A stretch of DNA of 36,790 nucleotides from Variovorax sp. E3 (GTDB lineage: Bacteria > Pseudomonadota > Gammaproteobacteria > Burkholderiales > Burkholderiaceae_C), in assembly GCF_016082275.1 (NCBI RefSeq), contig NZ_MOWM01000067.1, positions 1-36,790 on the forward strand. The letters are read 5' to 3'. A program made the translations under genes and the position numbers. Under the pieces are notes generated by a model, which searched no databases, was not told where the DNA came from, and worked only from the letters and a program-made list of their open reading frames with translations. Positions 18,067 through 26,911 of this stretch are shown here, in pieces (within the stretch, counting starts at the first letter, position 1; each line of letters starts with the position of its first letter).

Positions 18067-19104
18067 CTAGATGCGGCCCTCCTCGACCGCATGGCAGGCC
18101 ACCTGCACGCCCGCGATGCCCAGCAGCTTCGGCCGTTCCGCCGAGCAGCGCGCATTGGCGTGCGGGCAGCGCGGATGAAAGGCGCAGCCCGTGGGCGGGT
18201 TCAGCGGGTTGGGCACTTCGCCCTGCACCGGCGTGCGCGAACGGCCGGTGTGCTTCATCTGCGGGATCGCGTCGAGCAGCATGCGCGTGTACGGATGCTG
18301 GGGCGCCGCGAACAGCCTCTGCTTGTCGGCCACCTCGACCAGCCGGCCCAGGTACATCACGCCGACCTGGTCTGCCACGTGGCGCACCACCGCGAGGTTG
18401 TGCGAGATGAAGAGGTAGGTCAGGCCCTGCTCGCGCTGCAGGTCCTTCATGATGTTGAGCACCTGCGCCTGCACGCTCACGTCGAGCGCCGAGGTGGGCT
18501 CGTCGCACACCAGGAACTCGGGCTGCGTGGCGAGCGCGCGTGCAATCGAAATGCGCTGGCGCTGGCCGCCCGAGAACTGGTGCGGGTACTTGCTCATGTC
18601 CAGCGGCGACAGGCCGACCGACTTCAGCAGTTCGCCCACGCGTTCGCGCAGCGCCGCCTTGTCGCTGAGGATGCCGTGCTCGCGCAGCGGCTCGCCGATG
18701 ATGTCCTCGACGATCCAGCGCGGGTTGAGGCTCGCGTAGGGGTCCTGGAAGATCATCTGGATGCGGCGGCGCAGCTTGCGGCCCTCGGCGGTCTTGAACG
18801 CGGCGTGCGCGTCCTGGCCGTCGAACTGCAGGCCGCCGCGCGTGGGCGCGTACAGGCCCACCAGCAGCCGCGCCACGGTGCTCTTGCCGCAACCCGACTC
18901 GCCCACCAGCGCCAGCGTCTTGCCGCGCTCGATGGAAAAGCTCACGCCGTCGACCGCATGCAGCAGCACGCGCGGCTTGCGCTCGAGCACGCGGTTGAGC
19001 CAGGGCGGCGAGACGTCGAAGGTGCGCGCGAGGTCGTGCGCGACCACCAGCGGTTCGCCGGCCGTGGCCGACGTGTCGTTGCGGGGTTCGATCACGGCGC
19101 TCAT
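18067..19104 (-). CDS. Dipeptide/oligopeptide-type ABC transporter ATP-binding protein (DppF/OppF)
   Basis: The 345-residue ATPase is the second of the paired ATPases of a peptide-type importer. Walker A is GESGCGKST (about residue 65), then MIFQDPYASLNPRW, signature FSGGQRQRISIARA, Walker B FLVCDEPTSALD and the switch His in LFISHNLAVVRH. The C-terminal oligopeptide/dipeptide extension has the cysteine motif GCAFHPRCPHANARC, probably an iron-sulfur or structural site as in other members. The ATG at 19104 overlaps the DppD stop by four bases (ATGA). A longer in-frame opening exists upstream but is inside dppD and not protein-like. Confidence 0.94.
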   Translation of the reverse strand: MSAVIEPRNDTSATAGEPLVVAHDLARTFDVSPPWLNRVLERKPRVLLHAVDGVSFSIERGKTLALVGESGCGKSTVARLLVGLYAPTRGGLQFDGQDAHAAFKTAEGRKLRRRIQMIFQDPYASLNPRWIVEDIIGEPLREHGILSDKAALRERVGELLKSVGLSPLDMSKYPHQFSGGQRQRISIARALATQPEFLVCDEPTSALDVSVQAQVLNIMKDLQREQGLTYLFISHNLAVVRHVADQVGVMYLGRLVEVADKQRLFAAPQHPYTRMLLDAIPQMKHTGRSRTPVQGEVPNPLNPPTGCAFHPRCPHANARCSAERPKLLGIAGVQVACHAVEEGRI

Positions 19105-20171
19105 CGCGTCACCTCGGCAAGGGGTTCGGCCGCTTCGGGCGTAGCGCGTTCGCCGGCGGCAAGCGCGTCGTGGTGCCGCGCGGCGAGTTCGGCCTGGCCC
19201 GCATGCGGGTCGGTGGCGTCGTGCAGCCAGCAGGCCGCGCGCGTGGCGCCGGCGTGCATGAGTTCGGGCCGCTCGGTCAGGCAGCGCGCGAAGGTGCGCG
19301 GGCAACGCGGGTTGTAGGCACAGCCGCGCGGAATGGCATTGAGCCGGGGCATGGCGCCGTCGATCTGGTTGAGCCGCTCGCGGTCGCTCGTCATGTCGGG
19401 AATCGAGGCCATCAGGCCCGAGGTGTAGGGATGCGCGGGCTGGTGGATCACCTCGTGCACCGGGCCGATCTCGGCGATGCGCCCGGCGTACATCACGGCC
19501 ACGCGGTCGCAGGTCTCGGCGATCACGCCCATGTCGTGCGTGATGAGCATCACCGCCGCGCCGCGCTCCTTGCAGATGTGCTTGAGCAGCTGGATGATCT
19601 GCGCCTGGATCGACACGTCCAGCGCGGTGGTCGGCTCGTCGGCCACGATGAGCTTGGGCTCGGCCGCCAGCGCCAGCGCGATCACCACGCGCTGCCGCAT
19701 GCCGCCCGAGAACTGGTGCGGGAAGTGGTCGATGCGCTGTTCGGCGGCCGGAATGCCGGTGTCCTGCAGCAGGCCGATGGCGCGCTTGCGGGCTTCGGCG
19801 TCGGTCACGGGCAGGTGGGTGCGAATGGTCTCGACCAATTGCTGGCCCACGGTGTAGAGCGGGTTCAGCGAGGTCAGCGGGTCTTGAAAGATCGCACCGA
19901 TCTTGCGGCCGCGAATGGGCCGCATCGCATCGAAGTCGAGGTTGTCGATGCGCTGGCCTTCGAGGCGGATCTCGCCGCCGGCCACGCGGCCCGGCGACTC
20001 GAGCAGCCCGATGATGGCCGCGCCCGTGAGCGACTTGCCCGCGCCCGACTCGCCCACCACGCCGAGGATTTCCCCGGGCGCGATGTCGAACGAAATCTGG
20101 TCGAGCGCGCGCAGCGTGCCGCGGCGGTGGGGGAACTCGACAACGAGGTCTTTGACTTGCAGCAAGCTCAT
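19101..20171 (-). CDS. Dipeptide/oligopeptide-type ABC transporter ATP-binding protein (DppD/OppD)
   Basis: The 356-residue partner ATPase has Walker A GESGAGKSLTG (near residue 38), IFQDPLTSLNPLYT, signature FSGGMRQRVVIALA, Walker B LIVADEPTTALD, the switch His in LITHDMGVIAE, and the C-terminal cysteine motif GCAYNPRCPRTFARC. GGAAGG seven bases ahead of ATG 20171 supports MSLLQVKDLV as the start rather than the in-frame ATG at 20186. It is separated from the dppC stop by 133 bases that hold a repeat element, and overlaps dppF by four bases. Confidence 0.94.
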   Translation of the reverse strand: MSLLQVKDLVVEFPHRRGTLRALDQISFDIAPGEILGVVGESGAGKSLTGAAIIGLLESPGRVAGGEIRLEGQRIDNLDFDAMRPIRGRKIGAIFQDPLTSLNPLYTVGQQLVETIRTHLPVTDAEARKRAIGLLQDTGIPAAEQRIDHFPHQFSGGMRQRVVIALALAAEPKLIVADEPTTALDVSIQAQIIQLLKHICKERGAAVMLITHDMGVIAETCDRVAVMYAGRIAEIGPVHEVIHQPAHPYTSGLMASIPDMTSDRERLNQIDGAMPRLNAIPRGCAYNPRCPRTFARCLTERPELMHAGATRAACWLHDATDPHAGQAELAARHHDALAAGERATPEAAEPLAEVTR

Positions 20172-20189
20172 GGCGCTACCTTCCATCGG

Positions 20190-20304
20190 GCTCCAAGGGG
20201 CGACATTCCAGGAACACCGCGGAACCGGCTTTGCCAGGCCGCTGGTGTTGCCCCCGGCGAGGGGGTTGGCGAAGCGACACGAAGTGCGCGAAGACTGGGG
20301 GTGA
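20190..20304 (-). repeat. Candidate dispersed intergenic repeat inside the peptide transporter operon
   Basis: The 115 bases just after the dppC stop differ in character from coding DNA. They contain a CCCCC-GGCGA-GGGGG hairpin (20251-20265) and the phrases GCGAAGCGACACGAAGTGCG and GACTGGGGGTGA, which I recognise as a motif commonly seen between genes in Variovorax and related genomes. Family membership is from memory. Its hairpins lie in the mRNA between the permease and ATPase cistrons, where they may affect stability. Confidence 0.5.
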
Positions 20305-21215
20305 TCATCTAAGTCTCGGGTTGAGGGCGTCGCGCAGCCAGTCGCCGAGCAGGTTCACGCTGAGCGCGATCAGCACCAGCATCAGGCCCGGAAACACCGT
20401 GATCCACCATTCGCCCGAGAACAGGTATTGGTTGCCGATGCTGATGAGCGTGCCCAGCGAGGGCGACGTGGGCGGCACGCCGACACCGAGGAACGACAGC
20501 GTGGCCTCGGTGATGATCGCGGTCGCGACCTGGATGGTGGCCAGCACCATCACCGGCCCCATCACGTTGGGCAGCACGTGGCGCAGCATGATGCGTATCG
20601 GCGCCACGCCGGTGACGCGCGCGGCCTGCACGTATTCCTTGTTGCGCTCCACCAGCGTGGAGCCGCGCACCGTGCGCGCGTACTGCACCCAGCCCGTGAG
20701 CGAGATGGAAATGATCAGCACGCCGAAGGCCAGCGACTCGTGCGCGCCGGGAAACAGCGCGCGCCCGACGCCGGCGATCAGCAGCGCCACCAGGATCGGC
20801 GGGAACGACAGCATCACGTCGCACACGCGCATGAGGAAGGAGTCGAGCCAGCCGCCGAGAAAGCCGGCGAGCAGGCCGAACACCACACCCACGACCACCG
20901 ACAGCACCACCGACACCAGGCCGACGATCAGCGAGATGCGCGCGCGTAGATGACGGCCGAGAGAATGTCGCGCCCCTGGTCGTCGGTGCCGAGCAGGTAC
21001 TTGGACGAGCCTTCGGCGGTCCATGCGGGCGGCAGCCGCGCATCACCGAGTTCGAGGGCCGCGAGGTCGAAGGGGTTGTGCGGCGACACCCAGCCGGCGA
21101 ACACCGCGCAGACGACGCAGACCAGCGCGATGAGCGCCGCGGCAATGGCCACCGGCGATGTGCGAAAGCTGTAGCCGACATCGCTGTCGGCCCAGCGGGC
21201 GAGGGTTTTTTTCAT
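20305..21215 (-). CDS. Peptide-type ABC permease DppC (one apparent frameshift)
   Basis: Restoring one base gives a 303-residue permease. The N-terminal part (MKKTLARWADSDVGYSFRTS, first membrane helix AIAAALIALVCVVCAVFAGW, then LLGTDDQGRDILSAVIY) is in one frame; the rest, from RISLIVGLVSVVLSVVVGVVF through the ATPase-contact loop NKEYVQAARVTGVAPIRIML to DWLRDALNPRLR, is in another. The break is near 20943, where TACGCGCGCGCATC is one G short of Y-G-A-R-I. Its start lies directly after a hairpin with a T-rich tail, which may limit its expression relative to the binding protein. Pair with DppB. Confidence 0.9.
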
Positions 21216-21223
21216 CGTGAGGC

Positions 21224-21255
21224 AAAAGGAATGGGCCCGCAAGAAGCGGGCCCAT
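21224..21255 (-). terminator. Partial terminator/attenuator between the binding-protein and dppC genes
   Basis: ATGGGCCCGC (21231-21240) and GCGGGCCCAT (21246-21255) form a perfect ten-base stem with a five-base loop. On the minus strand it is followed by TCCTTTT. It sits within the operon, 31 bases past the binding-protein stop and nine bases before the dppC ATG, where partial termination would give more binding protein than membrane subunits. Confidence 0.65.
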
Positions 21256-21286
21256 GGTCAGGCCGCCTCGTGAGCGGCCAGCGGGA

Positions 21287-22872
21287 TCACGGCTTGATGC
21301 TCATCCACTTGAAGTACATGAAGTTGTCGGCCAGTTGCACCAGCTCGACCTTCTTGCTCACGCCCCAGGCCAGCGACTGCTGGTGCAGCGGCAGGTGGCC
21401 CACGTCGTCGGCGTGCATCTTGAACGCCTCCTTGATCATCTCGTTGCGCTTGGCCTTGTCGCTCTCGGACTGGATCTTCTTGGTCAGTTCGTCGAGCTTG
21501 GGGTTGCAGTACGCGCCCAGGTTGAACTGGCCGGTGCCCTTGTCGTCGGGGCAGGAGGTGAGCGAGCTCAGCGCGTTGTGCGAGTCGTAGGTGGTCGGGG
21601 TCCAGCCCAGCATGTAGAAGCTGGTGTCGCGGCGCAGCACCTTCGGGAAGTAGGTGCCCTTGGTCTCGGCCACGAGGTTGATCTTGACGCCGATCTTCGC
21701 GAGGTTGGCGGCCACGCTCTGGCAGATCTGGCCATCGTTCACGTAGCGGTCGTTCGGGCAGTTCAGCGACACCTCGAAGCCGTTGGGGTAGCCGGCTTCG
21801 GTCAGCAGCTTCTTGGCGGCTTCGACGTCATAGGGCAGGCGCTTGTCCTGCTCGGCCGTCCAGCCGTTGATGCCGGGGCCGACCAGCAGGCCGGTGGGGC
21901 GCGAGGCGCCGCGCATGACGGTCTTCTGGATGCGACGATGTCGATGGCCTGGTAGAAGGCCTGTCGCACGCGCTTGTCCTTGAACGGGTTCTTGCCCTTG
22001 ATGTTCGAGTACTGCAGCTCGTCGCGCTTCTGGTCCATGCCCAGGAAGATGGTGCGCATCTCGGGGCCGGTGATCACGCGGGCGTTGGGCGCGGCGTTGA
22101 TGCGGGCGATGTCCTGCACGGGCACCGGCTCCATCACGTCGACCTCGCCGGAAACCAGCGCGGCCACTCGGGTGGCGGGGTTGGCGATGGGCGTGAAGAT
22201 GACCTCTTGCGCATTGCCGTCGATCTTGCCCCAGTAGGTGCCGTTGCGCGTGAACACGGTGCGCACGTTGGGCTGGCGCTCGCGCACGCGGAACGGGCCG
22301 GTGCCGTTGGCCTTGAACGAGGCCGTGTTCTCGATGCCCTTGCGGCGGTCGACCGGCTTGGTGGCCTGGTTTTCCTCGCACCATTTCTTGCTCATGATCA
22401 TGGTCAGCGAGATCACGTCGGGCAGGATGGGGAACGGGCCGTTGGTCTCGATCTCGACGGCGAGGTCGCCGACCTTGCGCACGGCCTTGATGTCGCTCAG
22501 CGTGGCGCGCATGTCGGAGCCGTCGCCCTGGGCGCGCGCGAAGCTGAACACCACGTCGTCGGCGGTGAACGGCGTGCCGTCGTGGAACACCACGCCCTTG
22601 CGCAGTTCGAAGCGCCACACGTTGGGCGAGGTCTGCTTCCAGCTGGTGGCGAGCAGCGGCGCAAGGCTCAGGTCCTTGTTGCGGCCCACGAGGGTTTCAT
22701 AGACGTTGGCGGTGACGCTCAACTGCAGCGACTCGTTCAGCGAGTGCGGGTCGAGCGACAGCGCGTCCCCCTGGTTCGCGATGCGGATGGTCTGCGCGCC
22801 GGCGACCATGCTGACGGCGCCCAGGGCGCACAAGACGGCGGCCGCGGCCAGATTCTTCTTCATGAAACTCAT
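21287..22872 (-). CDS. Peptide-type ABC substrate-binding protein (DppA/OppA family 5), one apparent frameshift
   Basis: One restored base gives a 528-residue family-5 extracellular binding protein. It starts MSFMKKNLAAAAVLCALG with a signal peptide ending near VAGAQT, then the family phrases GDALSLDPHSLNESLQ, ANVYETLVGRN, FHDGTPFTADDVVFSF, NGTGPFRV and KRVRQAFYQAID. The frame breaks near 21937 (GTCGCATCC, one base short of V-R-I-Q), after which IQKTVMRGASRPTGLLVGPG through NFMYFKWMSIKP is in another frame. AGGAG seven bases before ATG 22872 fixes the start. The ligand could be a dipeptide or an N-acylated amino compound, given the M20 hydrolase just upstream. Confidence 0.92.
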
Positions 22873-22903
22873 GGGAACACTCCTCGGGTTGGAATCAAAC
22901 ACA

Positions 22904-24174
22904 TCACGACGCCGCGGTGGCGGCGGCTTTCCCTGGCTGCGCACCGCGGGTGGCGGCAAGCGGCATGCCCTGCTCGATCAGGCCCGCATGCAACGCGGCG
23001 CCGAGCGGCAGGATCTCGTCATTGAAGTCGTAGCGGCTGTTGTGCAGGTAAGCACCGTTGTGCACGTTCTGGCCGATGCGCAGATAGGCACCGGCTTTTT
23101 TCTGCAGCATGAAGGAGAAGTCCTCGGCGCCCATGCTGGGCTCCATGCTGCGCTCGACGTTCTTCGCGCCGACCAGCGCCTGCGCCACGTCGGCCGCGAA
23201 CATGGCCTCGGGCGCGGTGTTGATGGTGGCGGGGTAGATGCGCTCGTACTTGATGGAAGCGGTGGCACCGAAGCCGGTGGCGATGGCCGAGCACAACTCG
23301 TTCAGCCGCTGCTCGACCTGCGCCTGCACGCGCGCGCTGAAGGTGCGCACGGTGCCCACCAGCGTGGCCTCGCCCGGCACCACGCTCATCGCGCCGAGGT
23401 CGCCCGCCTGCATCGCGCAGATGCTGATGACGGCGGCGTCGATGGGGCGCACGTTGCGCGAGACGATGGTCTGCACGGCGGTGATGATGTGCGCCGCGAC
23501 CATCACGGGGTCGATGGTCTGGTAGGCGTGCGCGCCGTGGCCGCCCTTGCCCGTGATGGTGATGGTGATGCGGTCGGCCGCGGCCATCATCGCGCCGCGG
23601 TTGATGCCCACGGTGCCGGCGGGCATGGCGGGCCAGTTGTGCATGGCGTAGACGGCGTTCACGGGGAAGCGGTCGAACAGGCCGTCCTCGATCATCACGC
23701 GGGCGCGGCGAAGCCTTCCTCGCCGGGCTGGAAGATCAGCACGGCGGTGCCGTCGAAGTCGCGCGTCTCGGCGAGGTAGCGCGCGGCGCCGACCAGCATG
23801 GCCGTGTGGCCGTCGTGGCCGCAGCCGTGCATGAGGCCGTCGCTCGCGGAGCGCCAGCCGAAGTCGTTGTCCTCGCGCATGGGCAGCGCGTCCATGTCGG
23901 CGCGCAGGCCGATCATGCGGCCACTGGCCGTCGAGCGGCCGCGGATGACGCCGACGACGCCGGTCTTGCCGATGCCCTCGTGGATCTCGTCGACGCCGCA
24001 GGCGCGCAGGGCCTCGCGCACGCGGCCGGAGGTGTAGACCTCTTCGAAGCCGAGTTCGGGGTGGGCGTGCAGGTCGCGGCGAAAGGCCGTGATCTCGGGA
24101 TAGAAGTTCGCGATGTGCGCGAACGCGCGGCCGGAAGCCATGAGGCGCGGAGCCGCGAGGGTCGCTGTCGTCAT
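22904..24174 (-). CDS. M20-family amidohydrolase/peptidase (hippurate hydrolase-like), one apparent frameshift
   Basis: About 423 residues when one base is restored. The M20D metal-binding pattern is complete: FRRDLHAHPELGFEE, GLRADMDALPM, GLMHGCGHDGHTAMLVGAAR, FQPGEEGFAG, AMHNWPAMPAG, and MGAEDFSFML near the C-terminus; the dimerisation lid lies between. The break is near 23700, where GCCGCGCCCGCG is one G short of A-G-A-R. Enzymes of this group split N-acyl amino acids or small peptides in the cytoplasm. The gene sits between dppB and dppA; its ATG is one base after the dppB stop, with GGAGGA inside dppB. It probably processes the transported substrate. Confidence 0.92.
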
Positions 24175-24175
24175 C

Positions 24176-25156
24176 TCAATGTCCTCCTGCCTTGCCGACG
24201 CGAAGACGCGGATCGACCACGAAATACAGCAGGTCGACCACGAGGTTGATCACCACGAAGATCAGCGCGATGAGGCACAGGTAGGCGGCCATCACCGGGA
24301 TGTCGGCAAAGGTCACGGCCTGGATGAACAGCAGGCCCATGCCGGGCCACTGGAACACCGACTCGGTGATGATGGCGAAGGCGATGAGGCCGCCCAGTTG
24401 CAGGCCGGTGATGGTCATCACGGGCACCAGCGTGTTCTTGAGCGCGTGGCCGAAGTGAATGGCGCGGTTCGACAGGCCCCGTGCGCGCGCGAACTTGATG
24501 TAGTCGGTGCGCAGCACCTCGAGCATCTCGGCGCGCACCAGCCGCATGATCAGCGTGAGCTGGAAGATCGCGAGCGTCACCGCCGGCAGCACGATGTGGT
24601 GCCAGCCGTCGGCGCTGAAGAGGCCGCTGGTCCACCAGCCGAGCTTGACGGTCTCGCCGCGGCCGAAGCTCGGGAACCAGCCCAGCGTCACGGCGAACAC
24701 GAGGATCAGCAGGATGCCGATCAGGAAGGTGGGCAGCGACACGCCGAGCAGCGACACGGTCATGAACACCTGGCTCATGAACGTGCCGCGACGCAGCGCG
24801 GTGTAGACGCCCATCGGAATGCCGATGAAGAGCGCGAGCACGGCGGCCACCAATGCGAGCTCGAGCGTGGCCGGGAAGCGTTCGCCGATCAGGCGCGACA
24901 CCTTGGCGCCCTGGCGCAGGCTCAGCCCGAACTCGCCCTGCGCGGCATTGACGAGGAAGTGCCAGAACTGCACGAAGAAGGGCTGGTCGAGCCCCAATGC
25001 GGCGCGCAGTTCGCGGATCTGGTCGGGCTTGGCGTCCTGCCCCAGGAGGAACACGACGGGGTCACCGACATATTGGAAGAGGAGGAAGGCAATGAACGCG
25101 ACCGCGATCATCACGATCACGGCCTGGATCAGGCGGCGCAGTACAAAGGCAATCAT
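24176..25156 (-). CDS. Peptide-type ABC permease DppB
   Basis: The 326-residue permease begins MIAFVLRRLIQAVIVMIAVAF, the classical DppB/GsiC N-terminus. It has about six membrane segments and the ATPase-contact loop RTDYIKFARARGLSNRAIHF followed by KNTLVPVMTI; it ends VVDLLYFVVDPRLRVG. It is the first gene of the peptide transporter operon dppB-M20-dppA-dppC-dppD-dppF on the minus strand. The 111 bases between it and the porin terminator hold its promoter, but I could not find convincing boxes, and no clear ribosome-binding site precedes the ATG. Confidence 0.95.
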   Translation of the reverse strand: MIAFVLRRLIQAVIVMIAVAFIAFLLFQYVGDPVVFLLGQDAKPDQIRELRAALGLDQPFFVQFWHFLVNAAQGEFGLSLRQGAKVSRLIGERFPATLELALVAAVLALFIGIPMGVYTALRRGTFMSQVFMTVSLLGVSLPTFLIGILLILVFAVTLGWFPSFGRGETVKLGWWTSGLFSADGWHHIVLPAVTLAIFQLTLIMRLVRAEMLEVLRTDYIKFARARGLSNRAIHFGHALKNTLVPVMTITGLQLGGLIAFAIITESVFQWPGMGLLFIQAVTFADIPVMAAYLCLIALIFVVINLVVDLLYFVVDPRLRVGKAGGH

Positions 25157-25264
25157 TCAGCAAACAAAGTGAACGGGCATGCTAGCAGTGCAAGGTGCGT
25201 GCCCGCACGGTGGTTCCCCGGGGGTACGCTGCGTGATTTCCCGAGGGCGGGATGCATCTTCCAG

Positions 25265-25302
25265 ACGAAAAAAAGCCACTCGACTTGCGTCGAGTGGCTT
25301 TT
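25265..25302 (-). terminator. Intrinsic terminator of the first porin gene
   Basis: Perfect fourteen-base arms AAAAGCCACTCGAC (25271-25284) and GTCGAGTGGCTTTT (25289-25302) enclose TTGC (GCAA on the transcribed strand). On the minus strand the stem runs into seven T. It lies 40 bases past the porin stop and separates the porin from the peptide transporter operon. Confidence 0.9.
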
Positions 25303-25341
25303 AGCTTTTTCGATTCGAAGCTGGCTTACGCCAGCGTCAAA

Positions 25342-26631
25342 TTAGAAAGCGTGACGGATACCGAAGTCGTAGCCGGTCGAGGTCTTCGGGGTGAAGACAC
25401 CGTTGTAAGCCGACGGAGCAGCCGGGTTGTAGAAGCCAGGGCCGCCCACGGTCAGGCCAGCGCCGTTCTTGTTGCTGATGCGAGCGATCGTAGCGTACAG
25501 AGCCGTGCGCTTCGACAGGTTGTGCACGTAGCCCAGAGCCAGCTTGTTAGCCTTCGGATCGAGGTTGTTAGCCGTGTTGAAGTAGTCGAACGGCAGATTG
25601 TTGTCCTGCTTGACATGCGACCACGAAGCACGGATCAGGCCAGCGCCGACCGGAACGGTCACGCCGAGCAGATAGCCGGTCAGGTCGATGTTGGGACGGC
25701 CGCCCAGCAGAGGCGTGACTTCGTAGTCGATCTTGTTACGGATCTTCGACACTTCACCGAAGAGCTTTGCAGGACCGAAGTCATACGAAGCGCCGAGGTT
25801 CAGGGTGTTGACCTTGGTAGTCGTGCCGACATAGTACTGATCACCGATCGTGCTGCTGCCGTAAGCAATTGCGACGTCCAGAGGACCATTGGCGTAACCG
25901 AAGCGGCCACCGATGTAACGGCCAGCACGTGCGGCGCCGTCAGCAATCGTCGGCTGAATGGCCGAGCTGTACTTGGTGGCTTCGCTGAAGCCGTACATCA
26001 CTTGGCCGTAGAAACCACCCAGGTTCGGCGGCAGGAAGTAACCGATGGTGTTGCTGGCACGGGTCGTGTTGTTGCCGTTCACGTTAGGAACGTTGTACAC
26101 GCCAGGAACCGGCGTGACCTTCGGTGCGAAGTTGCCGAACGAGTTGGCAGCCGCGAAGATCAGGTTGGTGCCGACGCCGTTGGTGCCGAACGGATCGAAC
26201 ACGGTGTCGTTCCAGAACGTGGGGGTGTAGTCACGACCCAGGCGAACTTCACCGAAACCACCCGACAGGCTCACGGTCGAACGACGAGCGAACGTCGAGA
26301 TACCTTGTTGACCGTCGTCGTTGGTGATCGGGGCTTCGAGCCAGAAGCTGGCAGCCAGGCCACCGCCGAGGTCTTCCGTACCACGGAAGCCGATGCGGCT
26401 CGAGTTGTAACCCGAGTTAGCCAGTTGACGGTTGCTGGTCTTGACCGAACCTTGGTTCAGGTAAACAGGAACGCCGAATTGGTTGGGGAACACGGTCGCG
26501 CGGTTGTCGCGGGCGGTGTTCGAGTAGCCGCTGATCGACGCGTCGACCACACCGAACAGCGTGACGGACGACTGAGCCGAGGCAACACCGGCAACAGCCA
26601 GGGCAGCCAGAGCAACTAGAGATTTTTTCAT
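25342..26631 (-). CDS. Outer-membrane porin, Omp32-like (copy 1)
   Basis: The 429-residue precursor of a trimeric general porin of the Burkholderiales Gram-negative porin family. Signal peptide MKKSLVALAALAVAGVASA, then the family start QSSVTLFGVVDASISGYSN, the loop-3 region GGFGEVRLGRDYTPTFWNDT, and a C-terminal strand ending GIRHAF with the terminal Phe needed for outer-membrane insertion. GGAG before ATG 26631 fixes the start against the in-frame ATG at 26646. Codon use is highly biased, as for strongly expressed genes. A structured leader of about 106 nt and a strong terminator complete a single-gene unit. A close paralog lies in opposite orientation at 28268-29515. Confidence 0.95.
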   Translation of the reverse strand: MKKSLVALAALAVAGVASAQSSVTLFGVVDASISGYSNTARDNRATVFPNQFGVPVYLNQGSVKTSNRQLANSGYNSSRIGFRGTEDLGGGLAASFWLEAPITNDDGQQGISTFARRSTVSLSGGFGEVRLGRDYTPTFWNDTVFDPFGTNGVGTNLIFAAANSFGNFAPKVTPVPGVYNVPNVNGNNTTRASNTIGYFLPPNLGGFYGQVMYGFSEATKYSSAIQPTIADGAARAGRYIGGRFGYANGPLDVAIAYGSSTIGDQYYVGTTTKVNTLNLGASYDFGPAKLFGEVSKIRNKIDYEVTPLLGGRPNIDLTGYLLGVTVPVGAGLIRASWSHVKQDNNLPFDYFNTANNLDPKANKLALGYVHNLSKRTALYATIARISNKNGAGLTVGGPGFYNPAAPSAYNGVFTPKTSTGYDFGIRHAF

Positions 26632-26738
26632 TGCAAGTTTCTCCAAGGTTAAACATAGGGCTCCGGTGCGAAGGGCTCACTGTGACTGGCACTTAGTGCT
26701 CCCACCGGACCCCGGGCCAACCTCCTTTTGGGAAGTTG
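26632..26738 (-). promoter_or_regulatory. Structured 5' leader of porin copy 1
   Basis: The predicted mRNA begins near 26737, exactly at a stem CAACUUCC/GGAGGUUG (26738-26731 with 26725-26718, one G-U pair) with a CAAAA loop; AAAAGGAGGU, a full Shine-Dalgarno-like run, lies in that hairpin with no start codon at a usable distance. Further palindromes follow: GCACTAAGTGC and TCACAGTGA, enclosed by CACCGG and CCGGTG. The true ribosome-binding site, GGAG, is just before the ATG. A 5'-terminal hairpin commonly stabilises porin mRNAs. Confidence 0.5.
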
Positions 26739-26743
26739 ATGCT

Positions 26744-26772
26744 ATTGCACCAGAGCCGCTGCGGCAGGGCAA
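26744..26772 (-). promoter_or_regulatory. Candidate promoter of porin copy 1
   Basis: On the minus strand TTGCCC (26772-26767), a 17-base spacer and TGCAAT (26749-26744) form a moderate sigma-70-like promoter. The predicted start near 26737 coincides with the 5' hairpin of the leader. Confidence 0.45.
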
Positions 26773-26810
26773 AACAAATCGCCCGAAATGTGGGCTGGCT
26801 CACGCGTTTC

Positions 26811-26826
26811 GTTGCACGCCTGCAAC
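26811..26826. promoter_or_regulatory. GTTGCA-CGCC-TGCAAC palindrome upstream of porin copy 1
   Basis: Perfect six-base arms around four bases, extended by T/A pairs on both sides, about 80 bases upstream of the predicted porin start. The half-site GTTGC/GCAAC recurs at the small-RNA promoter (28096-28112), but with a centre three bases shorter, so a common regulator is only a possibility. It also lies 85 bases before coq7. Confidence 0.4.
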
Positions 26827-26911
26827 AAAGGACTTAGCCCCTCACTACACCACCATGTGAAATATGACAGCATTGCCGACCGGCATTTCCCATGTGCGGT
26901 CAAATCGGTGC

